A stretch of 64,000 nucleotides of DNA from Pseudobutyrivibrio sp. YE44 (GCF_900104335.1 NZ_FMXT01000009.1:27058-91057), one strand, 5' to 3'. Numbered from the stretch's first letter, positions 9,304 to 19,336 are shown. Made by a program: numbers and translations. Notes: generated by a model not told the origin, from the sequence alone.

Positions 9304-10203
9304 CTAAATAACTGTTGTTATATTTTTAAAAAGCTCATCCACAAGCTCTGGCTGATTTTCATAGCAAATCTTCCTTGCGAATAGCTTGCTTGATGTCTTT
9401 AAATACTCTAAATCAGAATAAACAAATTCATAAGGGGCTCCTCGTTCCCAATCAATCTCTCTAATAACTTCAGTAGCGATGCTATCTTTAAACTGAGAGT
9501 TGTAAGCAATTGTCTGAACAAAGAATTCATCTGGTCCATCTGTGAAACGGAACATCTTAAGAATCTGTCTTTTTTTAGATAGAATATATCTGGCCAAATC
9601 ATCTGTAATGGAAAACCATTGATCCCCCTTTACAAACTCTATGTCAGGATACTTTTTTGTTCTATCTGTTCCTTTGGCTCTTTGACTATCTTGATATTCC
9701 ATATTGATAGTCCTAAGCCTTCGCAGTGCTTTTTTCTTAAGACTCTGTCCTTCAAAATCAACCCTGCCTATGAATCTCATAAAAGGATAATAATATCTTA
9801 CCTTTTGAAGATATTCACCTTTGCCGTCGCCTTCCTTGTAGTAGGTGACATATTCTTTATTGTTATCCCTAAAAAACTCATGAATGTAATCCTGAGATTT
9901 TAAAGGAAAATCAACACCTGATAACAGGTGATAATATTGATATTTTTGATTTGCTGTGGCCATCTTCAAAAGCGTGAGTTCGCATTTAACAATACTGGTA
10001 TGACCCCAAAAAATCTTTTGTCTAGGAGCAAGGTAAAAGCCCGACTTCTTAACCTGAGCCTTAATGGCTTCCGGGTCAAAATCCTTGGCCTTTTTATCTA
10101 CATGCAAATATATGTCATTTCTCTCATCATCTATGGCCTTTAACAATCGGATAAGCATATTCCAATTACTGTGAGCCATTATCAGGTATGCATGCCTTTC
10201 CAC
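9304..10203 (-). CDS. GT14-like glycosyltransferase (core-2/I-branching type)
   Basis: A 299-residue protein with HAYLIMAHSNWNMLIRLLKAID and IYLHVDKKAKDF at the N-terminus and HLLSGVDFPLKSQDYIHEFF near residue 105, the classical landmarks of the core-2/I-branching beta-1,6-N-acetylglucosaminyltransferase family. Bacterial members are found in capsule and EPS loci. I place the start at GTG 10203 because AAGGAG sits 6 nt upstream. A longer reading from TTG 10236 would overlap the previous gene and has no ribosome site. It likely adds a branching GlcNAc or xylose-type residue; exact specificity is unknown. Confidence 0.82.
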   Translation of the reverse strand: MERHAYLIMAHSNWNMLIRLLKAIDDERNDIYLHVDKKAKDFDPEAIKAQVKKSGFYLAPRQKIFWGHTSIVKCELTLLKMATANQKYQYYHLLSGVDFPLKSQDYIHEFFRDNNKEYVTYYKEGDGKGEYLQKVRYYYPFMRFIGRVDFEGQSLKKKALRRLRTINMEYQDSQRAKGTDRTKKYPDIEFVKGDQWFSITDDLARYILSKKRQILKMFRFTDGPDEFFVQTIAYNSQFKDSIATEVIREIDWERGAPYEFVYSDLEYLKTSSKLFARKICYENQPELVDELFKNITTVI

Positions 10204-10213
10204 AGTAAACTCC

Positions 10214-11311
10214 TTACGGCATCTGCCATTTTTCAATAGCTGGACGCTTTCTCAATGTACGATAAATATTGTAAAACTTAAGGTAAAGCTTACCCCAAGT
10301 GTCATCAACTAAACAACTGTATATGTATAATCCAAAGTGATAAAAAAGTTTTACTTTTTCTGGTGGATAAAAGGTTTTGAACTCTGACTTATGTTGCATG
10401 GCTTCTGCCATCCACTTTTTATAAAAATCGCCACCTTTTTCCTTTGCAACCTTCAGAGCGTCTTCTGCAGTATAGCCCTGACTGCATCCTATCATAAGCT
10501 TGTAAAATATCTTATAGAAATGGTAAGATGCGCTCTGTCCCATCACTTCTTCAAGAACTGGATAAAAACCTTTGACAAGCTTAAGCCTTTCTTCAAAGTT
10601 TTTTTCAAGTGTATCGTTCTGCTTCATAGCTGAACTTATTCTTTGTCTATAAAAATACAACCTGCTATCAACACAATTTATAACTGTTGCAAATAAAATA
10701 TAACACAGGTTAAACTCTAAATCTTCACCAATATGGCAGTCTTCCAGGAAACGAATGTGGTGTTTTTGAATAATTGAGGCTTTGTACAACTTATTCCATA
10801 CCTCATAACCTATTTTATAATCTAATAAAGGATTAGTGATTAAGTCTATTTTCTTGGGATTACTTGAAATATCTATTCTCCCTTGAACAAAATCAAAATT
10901 GTCTATAAGCTCTCCAGCTTCATTGATTCGCTGATGCTGAAAGCTTACCCAATCAACATCAGTATTTTCCATTGCATCAACCGCTTTCTGTAAAGTCTCA
11001 GGCACAATATAATCATCACTATCCAAAAACTGAATGTATGCACCATTCGCCTGTTCTAATGCAAAGTTTCTAGTAGCTGAAACACCAGAGTTCTCTCTGA
11101 GGAAAGCACGAAAACGAGAATCCTTTGACACGAAACTTTCAATGTGCTGCCAAGTGGAATCCGTAGAACCATCATCTATCACCAAGGCTTCCCAATTTGG
11201 ATATGTCTGTGACATTATGGATTCCAAACATTCATCTATGTAGTTTTCAACATTGTATGCCGGAATAATTATCGACACTAGCTTTTGAGCTTCCATAATT
11301 GTCGCTTTCAC
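10214..11311 (-). CDS. Glycosyltransferase family 2
   Basis: A 365-residue GT2 enzyme with VSIIIPAYNVENYIDECLESI, the DDGSTDST motif and FLDSDDYIVP (metal-binding D-D-D region). The C-terminal 150 residues are helix-rich and include a possible amphipathic membrane-associated segment. Two starts are possible: GTG 11311 and ATG 11296. Neither has a strong ribosome site, and the ATG leaves the family N-terminus intact. It is translated just ahead of the GT14-like gene, whose ribosome site lies in its stop codon region. Confidence 0.87.
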   Translation of the reverse strand: MKATIMEAQKLVSIIIPAYNVENYIDECLESIMSQTYPNWEALVIDDGSTDSTWQHIESFVSKDSRFRAFLRENSGVSATRNFALEQANGAYIQFLDSDDYIVPETLQKAVDAMENTDVDWVSFQHQRINEAGELIDNFDFVQGRIDISSNPKKIDLITNPLLDYKIGYEVWNKLYKASIIQKHHIRFLEDCHIGEDLEFNLCYILFATVINCVDSRLYFYRQRISSAMKQNDTLEKNFEERLKLVKGFYPVLEEVMGQSASYHFYKIFYKLMIGCSQGYTAEDALKVAKEKGGDFYKKWMAEAMQHKSEFKTFYPPEKVKLFYHFGLYIYSCLVDDTWGKLYLKFYNIYRTLRKRPAIEKWQMP

Positions 11312-11349
11312 ATCCTATCTAACTCTATACCTTGGTTATTAAGCACTGA

Positions 11350-12309
11350 CTATATATTTGCAAATGCCTTACAGAAAACCTTTGGCATTTTATCAAATAA
11401 TCCATATTTCATTTGTTGCTTGCTGGTAAGAAGATGCTTGTGTTTCTTATAAAGCTTATCAAACATTTCCATTGATGCCTTCTGCATGTCTACATCCCCT
11501 GCCTTGTAATGCTGTGCAAGCTTAAGCAAAGCCCACTTCAAGGTAGTGTTTGCAAATTCCATCTCTCCATGCTCTACAGCCTTGGTAATTCTATCATCAT
11601 AAGCATCTATAACATGAAGATGTTTGATATCACCCTGATTTTCTTTACCAGTAATACTTTCGCTATTTATCCTGTAGATGTAATTCTTTTCAGGAATAAA
11701 TACAGCTTTATTCATATCAAAAATAATATTGTTAATCATAAATTCATCTTCATGAATAAGACCAGGTTCAAATCTGTAATTAGCAAAGATTTCTCGCTTA
11801 TACATTTTGTTCCAAGCCACAACCATGATTACATACTCACGGGCAATTGGATTAGAAAGCCAATCACGGCAATCAGAAGCATTCATAATCCTTTTCTCCT
11901 CAATCGGAGCTTCTGAATCAGCCAATCTAGAAGATGCAATATTGCACATTACAAAATCGGCATCATTTTCATCCATAGCCTTCACAAAATCGTTAACAAA
12001 ACTATCTGTAACAAAATCATCTGAATCTATAAAGCAAAGATACTTTCCTTTCGCTACGTCTATACCACTGTTTCGAGCAGCTGAAAGACCACCGTTAGCC
12101 TGATGAATTACGCTGATTCGAGAATCCTTCTTAGCCCATTCATCACAAATCATTCCGCTGGAATCTGTAGAGCCATCATCTACAAGAATCATCTCAAAAT
12201 TCTCATAGGTCTGACTAAGTATAGAAGTAATACAATGCTCAAGAAAACTTTCTACATTGTATACTGGCACGATTATCGATATTAATTCCGAGTTATTAGT
12301 TGTGTTCAA
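11350..12309 (-). CDS. Glycosyltransferase family 2
   Basis: A 319-residue GT2 enzyme with ISIIVPVYNVESFLEHCI, DDGSTDSSG and FIDSDDFV. The start is TTG 12309, with AGGAG properly spaced. The family layout is complete, with a GLSAARNSGI acceptor-side motif near residue 90. It is one of five GT2 proteins in the first cluster, implying a long repeat unit or several glycans. Substrate unknown. Confidence 0.88.
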   Translation of the reverse strand: MNTTNNSELISIIVPVYNVESFLEHCITSILSQTYENFEMILVDDGSTDSSGMICDEWAKKDSRISVIHQANGGLSAARNSGIDVAKGKYLCFIDSDDFVTDSFVNDFVKAMDENDADFVMCNIASSRLADSEAPIEEKRIMNASDCRDWLSNPIAREYVIMVVAWNKMYKREIFANYRFEPGLIHEDEFMINNIIFDMNKAVFIPEKNYIYRINSESITGKENQGDIKHLHVIDAYDDRITKAVEHGEMEFANTTLKWALLKLAQHYKAGDVDMQKASMEMFDKLYKKHKHLLTSKQQMKYGLFDKMPKVFCKAFANI

Positions 12310-12318
12310 AACTCTCTC

Positions 12319-13053
12319 CTACTTTCCCTTAATGTTGTCTTTAAGTTCCATAAGTTTTTCAAAAACTTCATGGCCCTTCTTCTCTCCAAGGAGTCTGTTA
12401 AGCCCTCTCATAAGAGCAATATATTTTTTACCACTTTTTCCATGCCAACTTCCTTCGAAGTGATGAATTGAAAAGGTGTTTTTTGTAACCTTGATTCGCC
12501 CGGTAGACCAGCTTTTCGGACAAAAAAAATCCATGGGATAAATCTCTACCCCATCCACATTTTGACGGCTTCCGTCAGTCTTAAGTCCATGTGCTAGAAG
12601 TATTTTTGTTCTAAGCTTCGGACTTTCTATATATTCAAAAGAATCATCATAAACCTGAAGCATCTCTTTAAAAACGGGATGACCTGGCATGCAACCAAAG
12701 CCTTGACCATCATTAACAAGATCTGGTCTCTCAAAGCCCATAAAAGCTTGATTCGAAAGTAAGTCATCAAAGCTTTTCAAGACCTCAACATCCGTATCAA
12801 GATATATTCCACCATGCTGAACCAAAACATCAAGTCTGGCATAGTCTGATACAAACGCCCATTTTTTATCTAAATAAGCCTGCTCCATAAAAGGGTGCTT
12901 ATGAATATCGTAGTTTTCTTCATTCCATTCGATTATTTCGTAGTCAGGACAATTCTTTTCCCAGGAATCGATCATTTTCAAAACCTTTGCAGGCTTTGGC
13001 GCGTTTCCAAACCAGAAATAATGAATCTTCTTTGGTATTAAAGCTGTGCTCAT
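12319..13053 (-). CDS. GT32-like glycosyltransferase with DXD motif
   Basis: A 244-residue protein starting IPKKIHYFWFGNAPKP and containing FVSDYARLDVLVQHGGIYLDTDVEVL near residue 70-95. The DTD is the metal- and nucleotide-sugar-binding DXD motif of the Gly_transf_sug/GT32 family (OCH1-like and capsule mannosyl- or galactosyltransferases). GAGG lies 7 nt before ATG 13053. It is divergently arranged against the plus-strand GT2 gene, with only 48 nt between the two starts. Confidence 0.85.
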   Translation of the reverse strand: MSTALIPKKIHYFWFGNAPKPAKVLKMIDSWEKNCPDYEIIEWNEENYDIHKHPFMEQAYLDKKWAFVSDYARLDVLVQHGGIYLDTDVEVLKSFDDLLSNQAFMGFERPDLVNDGQGFGCMPGHPVFKEMLQVYDDSFEYIESPKLRTKILLAHGLKTDGSRQNVDGVEIYPMDFFCPKSWSTGRIKVTKNTFSIHHFEGSWHGKSGKKYIALMRGLNRLLGEKKGHEVFEKLMELKDNIKGK

Positions 13054-13101
13054 TTCTTTCCTCGTGTTGCTTTAAATGTAAATGAAATCTATAATCAACT
13101 T

Positions 13102-14028
13102 ATGAATAAGACAATAACAACAATAATTCCTTTTTTTAATAGTGGCAACGACCTATCAAGAATGATAGATAGTATCTTGAAAGGAACAGTGTTGCCTTCT
13201 GAGCTTTTACTCATAGACGATGGTTCCAGCGATGAATCTGTGACTCTAGCCAAGGATTATGCCAATCGTCATTCCTTTATCAAATATGTAAAACAAAATC
13301 ATGCAGGTGTGTCTGCAGCAAGAAATCTGGGTATTGAGCTTGCCACCGGTGAGTGGATAAGTTTTCTTGACGCTGACGACTATGTTGAGCCAAACACCTA
13401 TGAACTGATGCTAAACGCAATAGCCGATGAAAGTTTTGACGGCTGTGTTTGTGGTTACTTTACTGAAGTAGATCAGCTTTCCACTGCATATATTGGTGAG
13501 TATCCAGATAGTCTCACCTCAGAAATGCTTCTGAAAGCCATGTTCACTGATGACAATGTTAGAGGCTTTTTATTTACGAAGCTTTTTAAAGCTAGTATTG
13601 TAAAAAATGCAGCTTTTGATGGAACAATCAGCATGTGTGAAGATTTACTTTTCCAAACCACCTTGCTGAAAAACAATCCAAATCTTAAATTTGCCTATGT
13701 AAGTCAGCCCCTTTATCATTATGTGCAAAACTCAAGCTCTGCTACAAACAAGCTAAATCTATTTAATGGAAGCGAGTTTAAATATAAACCTGCTTTTGAT
13801 CAGATACGCAAAATGCTACCTGAACAGTATGTGGAAGACAGCTATAATTCTATTTTGGAGTATAGCATGTACCGATTGCTGAAAGCATATCAATCCGGCG
13901 ACTCTGCTTTGATTCCACAGATTCGTTTGCTTCAAAAGGAATTGAAAGCTGTTAAACCTTCAAATTCTGGCAAACGTCGACTTGCATATATGTATGCGCC
14001 AATAATATACAGCAAGCTAATGAAGTGA
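13102..14028 (+). CDS. Glycosyltransferase family 2, inserted in opposite orientation
   Basis: A 308-residue GT2 enzyme with TTIIPFFNSGNDLSRMIDSI, DDGSSDES, GVSAARNLGI and FLDADDYVEP. It is the only plus-strand gene within a 20-kb minus-strand cluster. Its stop abuts the stop of the next minus-strand gene (14028/14029) without a clear terminator, and no good ribosome site precedes ATG 13102. Transcripts from the upstream minus-strand genes would read it antisense. It may have been gained by insertion or local inversion; that is inference. Confidence 0.85.
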   Translation: MNKTITTIIPFFNSGNDLSRMIDSILKGTVLPSELLLIDDGSSDESVTLAKDYANRHSFIKYVKQNHAGVSAARNLGIELATGEWISFLDADDYVEPNTYELMLNAIADESFDGCVCGYFTEVDQLSTAYIGEYPDSLTSEMLLKAMFTDDNVRGFLFTKLFKASIVKNAAFDGTISMCEDLLFQTTLLKNNPNLKFAYVSQPLYHYVQNSSSATNKLNLFNGSEFKYKPAFDQIRKMLPEQYVEDSYNSILEYSMYRLLKAYQSGDSALIPQIRLLQKELKAVKPSNSGKRRLAYMYAPIIYSKLMK

Positions 14029-15075
14029 TTAACCCTTCATTAGCTGATAAATACCACGGAAGAAATAGAAAAATCTAAAGGTTCCTGTTCTTAAGCACAC
14101 ATATCTAAGTGTGCTTATTTTTTTTGCTGCGTATACTTCCTTGAGAGTTGTTTGAAACTCTGTGGATTTAAGATTCTTTGAAAGCTTTTGCTTAATGCTA
14201 CAATTTTTGCTTCCATGTTTGTACTCTTCGTACATACTAGTTAATCTACTTACCCAGTCAGTAATGTAGATAGCCTTAACTACCATTATATTTTCTTCAG
14301 TAGCACCAGGTTGTGCCACTTCCCAATTAACAAATCTTCTGTAAAGATACTTTGTATCCTCTAAATCATTACAATGATATGAAATAGAAAGACTATCTCC
14401 ACATCTCTTAACATAGTGATATAAGCACTTATTAACTATACCTATGTTTCCAGGACTCTTTTCCAAATAATCTAGGTTGAATTTTAAGTCCTCTCCAATG
14501 TTTATTTCATTATCAAAATAAATACCATTTTCCTTTATCAAATTAAGGTCGTAGCATTTATTAGTTACGAAATTGAAAATCTTAAGCCACGCAAGAGTAG
14601 CCGCAGAAGCTCGAGACATAATGTAATTTTCACCCTCGACGAATCCGTAAGCAGACTCTAAAAGATGTTTTTTGTTCTTTATGTTCTTGTTGTAAACATT
14701 GTCATAAAACATGCCACAACATATAAAGCTTATGTCGGTGTTCTGCCATTCTTCTATTGCTCTTATGAAGCTCTCTGCCAAATCTGACTCCGGATAATCA
14801 TCTGCATCGAAGAAGATAATGTAGTCTCCTGTTGCAGCATCTATACCATCGTTTCGTGTTCGTGAAACTCCACTATTAGCATGAGTTATAACCTTAATTC
14901 TAGAATCCTTTTTCGCAAATGATTTACAAATCGATAAAGTATTATCACTAGAGCCGTCATCAACAACTATTATCTCTAAATTAGAATATGTTTGAGCAAT
15001 CGTTGCTTCTAGGCAATTCAATATGCAATTTGCTGCATTATATGCCGGTATTACTACCGATAGTTTCTTTCCCAT
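14029..15075 (-). CDS. Glycosyltransferase family 2
   Basis: A 348-residue GT2 enzyme with LSVVIPAYNAANCILNCLEA, DDGSSDNTL, GVSRTRNDGI and FFDADDYPES. The start codon at 15075 lies 3 nt beyond the stop of the preceding gene, so expression likely depends on translational coupling; the ribosome site is weak. The C-terminus ends in aromatic/hydrophobic residues (FRFFYFFRGIYQLM) that may touch the membrane. Donor and acceptor unknown. Confidence 0.87.
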   Translation of the reverse strand: MGKKLSVVIPAYNAANCILNCLEATIAQTYSNLEIIVVDDGSSDNTLSICKSFAKKDSRIKVITHANSGVSRTRNDGIDAATGDYIIFFDADDYPESDLAESFIRAIEEWQNTDISFICCGMFYDNVYNKNIKNKKHLLESAYGFVEGENYIMSRASAATLAWLKIFNFVTNKCYDLNLIKENGIYFDNEINIGEDLKFNLDYLEKSPGNIGIVNKCLYHYVKRCGDSLSISYHCNDLEDTKYLYRRFVNWEVAQPGATEENIMVVKAIYITDWVSRLTSMYEEYKHGSKNCSIKQKLSKNLKSTEFQTTLKEVYAAKKISTLRYVCLRTGTFRFFYFFRGIYQLMKG

Positions 15076-15077
15076 GT

Positions 15078-17180
15078 TTAGTATTTAATAAACTCCCAAA
15101 GTTGTAATGCAATTTTCTTTTTTAAACCAGCACTATCAGGAATTCCAAATTCTTTTATTAAACCTCTATACTCTCTAGCCAGTTCTTTTTTTGTCTCAAC
15201 ATCAGAGTTTCTATATACATATTTAATGTACTCCGCAAGAGACCATACACAGTGCTGAACTAACTCTTTCTCTTTTTTATCTGTAAAGAAGTTAATTCTT
15301 TCTCTTACTGCCCAAATATAATCCTTATACCTTCCAGAAAGACCAGCATTCATTATACTGTTTTCTCTCTGATAATATTTGTAAAGACAATCTGGAATGT
15401 ATGATACAATCTTAGCCTTATACAATAGCTTATAGGTTGTAGCCTCATCCTCGTGATACTTTCCTTCCGGATATCTGACTCCTTCCCACAACTGTGCTTT
15501 ATAAAGCTTGTTCCAGGCAACAGTACAAATATTGTTGGTTCGCATCATCTGTACAAGGCTTTCTCGACCTGACCAGACACCATAAACATCACTCGTAAAT
15601 GGAATTTCTGGCTTATCTCCGTCAAACACATATGCAAATCCACAAGCTGCAATCTGAGCGTTATGCTTTTCAGCCTGATTCATTAGTATCTCGATAGTAC
15701 GAACATCAACATAATCATCGCTATCAACAAAGAATATGTATCCACCGCTTGACATATCTATACCAGTATTTCTTGCGCCAGAAAGTCCCTTATTTTTTTG
15801 ATGTGCAACTTTTATTCTTGAATCATTTTTTGCAAGTTCATCACACATCTTGCCACTAGAATCTGTAGAACCATCATCAACTAGTATAATTTCCAAATTC
15901 TTGTATGTCTGGTTTACAATTGAATCAACACATCTTTCTAGCTGCTTTTCCACATTATATACAGGGACAACAACCGAAACAATTTCATCTGTGTTTTCAG
16001 AATTCAAAATCCCAACGAATCTATCATAATAGGTATGAATGTCAAATTCCACATTCTTTCGTGCCAATTTGTAGCCTTTTTTGCCAAGGGCGAGGCGAAA
16101 CTCTTTTTCGAAACCCAGTTTTCTAAGGGCAACATATAAATTATCACTCAAATTATTATTCTTGTCTACAATTAATGCTCCATCTCCTACAACTTCTGGA
16201 AGCGCGCCAGAATTTGTTGTGATAAGAGGAATACCCTTAGCAATAGTTTCCAATGCCACAAGTCCAAACGGTTCTTCATTAATTGTTGGCATTACAACAA
16301 CGTCAAACTCGTTGTACTTTTCTGCCATATCTTTTGTAGATATCCTCCCATGGCACTTTACAGCCTGTGGATTCCTATCAGCCTCTAGAAGAACTTGCTT
16401 TTCATATTTTGTAGGATTATCAGAAAAGCCTATTATATCTAGACTAATATGCGAACGTTCTATACCACTCAATGACTCAAATAGCATATTGTACGCTCTT
16501 ACAAGTTCTAAAACACCCTTTTCAGGAATAACTCTTCCCGCATAAAGGAATTTTGTATTCTCATCATTATCCTTTGTCGTAATAGAATATGAATCAAAAT
16601 CTACACCATTGTAAAGTATATCAACAGATGCATTACTAGCATATTTTAATATTTGGTTCTCAATATACTTGCTAATTGCAATAAAACGAACACCAGCATC
16701 TGCTAACAATCTTATTTGTTCTGGTGATCTATATATATCCACATCATTATGCATGTGAAAAAAGATAGGATAATTTCTTTCCCCACCTATTCTCTTTAAC
16801 AATTCTACAGCCGTAGACATTTGATTTTCTATAATAACAGCAGAATAAGATTCTTCCAACAAAGAATCTTCTAATAAAAATCTATTTATAATGTTCTTAT
16901 CAAGTAAGCGAGTAGCACTCTTGGTTCCTATAGTTCGATAGTACTTATCAGTCAGCTTCTCTATCTTTGATGAAATTAAATTGGGCGAAATTGAAATTAT
17001 TTTAGTATGAGAATAGTTTAAATTTTCATAAGAAGTGTCAGCAATAGTGTATAAATCTATTGCATAATTTTGCGATATTTCATTTTGATTTAAAAGACAC
17101 GTAATAAGCTCCTCCACAGCCCCACCTTTAGTGGCAGGTACCGGGAGGATGCAAGGTGCTATAATTGCAATCTTTTTCAT
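15078..17180 (-). CDS. Fused GT4-GT2 bifunctional glycosyltransferase
   Basis: A 700-residue protein. Residues 1 to about 390 are a GT-B fold GT4 enzyme, with YAGRVIPEKGVLELVRAY and the EPFGLVALE (E-x7-E) donor site. From about 400 a complete GT2 domain follows: VSVVVPVYNVEKQLERCVDSI, DDGSTDSSG, GLSGARNTGI, FVDSDDYV. Both domains keep their nucleotide-sugar motifs, so it probably adds two sugars in sequence. No separating stop or frameshift was seen. ATG 17180 has no strong ribosome site but is 7 nt after the previous stop. Confidence 0.88.
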   Translation of the reverse strand: MKKIAIIAPCILPVPATKGGAVEELITCLLNQNEISQNYAIDLYTIADTSYENLNYSHTKIISISPNLISSKIEKLTDKYYRTIGTKSATRLLDKNIINRFLLEDSLLEESYSAVIIENQMSTAVELLKRIGGERNYPIFFHMHNDVDIYRSPEQIRLLADAGVRFIAISKYIENQILKYASNASVDILYNGVDFDSYSITTKDNDENTKFLYAGRVIPEKGVLELVRAYNMLFESLSGIERSHISLDIIGFSDNPTKYEKQVLLEADRNPQAVKCHGRISTKDMAEKYNEFDVVVMPTINEEPFGLVALETIAKGIPLITTNSGALPEVVGDGALIVDKNNNLSDNLYVALRKLGFEKEFRLALGKKGYKLARKNVEFDIHTYYDRFVGILNSENTDEIVSVVVPVYNVEKQLERCVDSIVNQTYKNLEIILVDDGSTDSSGKMCDELAKNDSRIKVAHQKNKGLSGARNTGIDMSSGGYIFFVDSDDYVDVRTIEILMNQAEKHNAQIAACGFAYVFDGDKPEIPFTSDVYGVWSGRESLVQMMRTNNICTVAWNKLYKAQLWEGVRYPEGKYHEDEATTYKLLYKAKIVSYIPDCLYKYYQRENSIMNAGLSGRYKDYIWAVRERINFFTDKKEKELVQHCVWSLAEYIKYVYRNSDVETKKELAREYRGLIKEFGIPDSAGLKKKIALQLWEFIKY

Positions 17181-17187
17181 ATATTTT

Positions 17188-18321
17188 TTATAGTGCTTTT
17201 ATGCCACCCTTATATAACTTAATTGTACGAGCTACAACATCATCCCAATTATATTTATTGAGAACGAATTCAGCGGCCTGCGACTTGTATGTGTTAACTT
17301 CCTGCTTGTCATCCAAAAGTTGAATTAATTTGTTTTTCAAATCTTCTACGTCACCCTTTTGGAAGGTGATTCCCTTATCCTGAACAACACCTGCAGTTTC
17401 ATTAATATCACTAACAAGGCAACAGTTACCATAGCTCATTGCCTCAAGAAGAGAAATTGGCATGCCCTCTACATCACTTGGTAATACGTAGAGATAAGCA
17501 TTTGAATATAACTCTTCAAGAATCTGTCCCTGCTGGAAGCCAAGCAACATGATTCGCTCGTCTTCTCTAGCTGCTTTCTTAATCTTTGAAACATAATCAT
17601 TACTGTGACTTGTTCCACCAACAATAACAAGCTTCTTATCAGTGTGAATCTGCTTATAAGCTTTGATTAGGTAGTGAAGTCCTTTTTCAGGCACTATACG
17701 AGCTAAGAAAAGAATGTATTCATCCTTCTTTAATCCGAACTGCTCTGTAATAGCATCAGCCTCAAGAATCTCTGGCTTACCAATTCCGTTAGGAATTAAT
17801 GTGGCTTCTCTATTATACTTGTCCTTAAAGAACTTCTTATTACCCTCAGAAAGAACTATTAATTCATCAGCATACTTTGCTGCACATTTCTCGCCAAACT
17901 CAAGATATCTTGTGGCAAAGCCACCCCACTTAGCTCTTTGACTATCAATACCATGGATTGTTGCAACAGTATGAATTCCTAATAAATGTGGAAGCCATAA
18001 CATTGCGCATGGGCCTGATGCATGAAAATGTATAACATCATAGTGATGGAAAACTGCATGCAATGTTGCAAGAACAGAATAGATTGTAGCATTCAAACTC
18101 TTCTTTTCTGAAGTTGGAACAGTAATGATATGTATACCCTTGTACATCTTACCGACTGCTATATCGTTTTCAGCACCGGAAACATGATGACCTTTTCTGT
18201 TATAAACATAAACATCATGGCCTTCTTCAACCATCTTAGATGCCAACTCTTCAACAACGATTTCGATTCCTCCCTCTCTGGAAGGAATTCTTTTGTGACC
18301 TATCATTGCTATCTTCATCAC
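17188..18321 (-). CDS. Glycosyltransferase family 4
   Basis: A 377-residue GT-B enzyme with an N-terminal IGHKRIPSREGGIEIVVEEL, which is typical of rhamnosyl/glucosyl GT4 enzymes that contain a GG-x-E loop. LFLARIVPEKGLHYLIKAY and EGMPISLLEAMSYG form the donor site. GGGAG precedes both a GTG (18321) and the adjacent ATG (18318); either works. It is probably an early glycosyltransferase since it is the first GT gene after the chain-length module, but order of action cannot be read from gene order. Confidence 0.87.
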   Translation of the reverse strand: MMKIAMIGHKRIPSREGGIEIVVEELASKMVEEGHDVYVYNRKGHHVSGAENDIAVGKMYKGIHIITVPTSEKKSLNATIYSVLATLHAVFHHYDVIHFHASGPCAMLWLPHLLGIHTVATIHGIDSQRAKWGGFATRYLEFGEKCAAKYADELIVLSEGNKKFFKDKYNREATLIPNGIGKPEILEADAITEQFGLKKDEYILFLARIVPEKGLHYLIKAYKQIHTDKKLVIVGGTSHSNDYVSKIKKAAREDERIMLLGFQQGQILEELYSNAYLYVLPSDVEGMPISLLEAMSYGNCCLVSDINETAGVVQDKGITFQKGDVEDLKNKLIQLLDDKQEVNTYKSQAAEFVLNKYNWDDVVARTIKLYKGGIKAL

Positions 18322-18346
18322 TAAATTCTCCCTAAATCAACTAAAT

Positions 18347-19327
18347 CTATCTCTTCTTAATGTAAAGTACTAATAATGCTCCAACAAATACAACGCCAAC
18401 AAGTGAAACAATTTTTCCAACAATAGCAAGAATATTCATTACTGCATTATCTTCAGCTTCAGCCTCTGTCTCCTTGCTAACACTAACACCAAATGTTCCT
18501 AAATCTGTGTGAACCTCTTCGCCAGAAACATCTGTATAAACTAAAGCTACGCTAACATCCTGCTCACCAGACTCTTTGAATGTTAAGTAGAAATCTTCAT
18601 TGTAGCTCTTTCCGGAATAAATAGTGTCAAGCTTAATTGACTTACTACTGCTTGAAACATTACCATCAACAACAAGCTTAGCATCACTAATATTTGAACC
18701 GCTCTGGTTTACATATCCAATACTAAGTAATGACTTACCATTTACGATAGCATGTGAGCTAACGCTAAGGGACTTAACACCAATTGTACTTCCGCCAGAC
18801 TTTGGAATAATGAGTGACGCTTCGTTGTTCATGCTCTGTCCGCCAGCTAAGTAGTTGAATTTACATGTTAAATCAATTGCATCACCAACAAATTGTGAGC
18901 TAATGCTAAGTGGTACTTCTACCTCTTTATTCTGTCCTGCACCGATTGTGCCAACATAAATCTGGTTATCATTTCCATATGTTGGATAAGCCATACCTGA
19001 CGCACTTGAGAATGTTAACATAAGGCTGGTAGCCGCTGTGCTTGAACCAGTGTTGTGAAGATTAAGCTTAACTGTAATCTCCTTTCCACTATCAAGCATA
19101 CCGCCTTCGATTGTATATCCCTCAATTTCAACAATTGCCGATGATGAAGCCTCTGCTACTGGAGAAGGAGCCTCTGTAGCTTCTGTAGATTCGGTAGCTG
19201 TAGCTACTTCCTCTGTAGGTTCTGTCTCCTCTGTGGCATTTGCAATTAAACTAACATTTGTAAAAGCGCAAACTGCTGTTAAGAGGCAAACTGCACTTTT
19301 CTTGATAATAAATAATCTGTTCTTCAT
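18347..19327 (-). CDS. Secreted membrane-anchored protein with beta-sandwich-like domain
   Basis: A 326-residue protein. An N-terminal signal peptide is seen (KKSAVCLLTAVCAFTNVSLIANA), then a Thr/Glu-rich linker (residues ~33-60). About 220 residues of alternating hydrophobic/polar beta-type sequence follow, resembling CARDB or COG1361-like domains (KITVKLNLHNTGSS style). A C-terminal membrane helix near 300-323 ends in KKR. It would be anchored with the bulk outside. AGGAGG lies before the ATG. Placement between the BY-kinase-like gene and the GT genes suggests a role in polymer assembly or attachment, unproven. Confidence 0.65.
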   Translation of the reverse strand: MKNRLFIIKKSAVCLLTAVCAFTNVSLIANATEETEPTEEVATATESTEATEAPSPVAEASSSAIVEIEGYTIEGGMLDSGKEITVKLNLHNTGSSTAATSLMLTFSSASGMAYPTYGNDNQIYVGTIGAGQNKEVEVPLSISSQFVGDAIDLTCKFNYLAGGQSMNNEASLIIPKSGGSTIGVKSLSVSSHAIVNGKSLLSIGYVNQSGSNISDAKLVVDGNVSSSSKSIKLDTIYSGKSYNEDFYLTFKESGEQDVSVALVYTDVSGEEVHTDLGTFGVSVSKETEAEAEDNAVMNILAIVGKIVSLVGVVFVGALLVLYIKKR

Positions 19328-19336
19328 TATTGCCTC

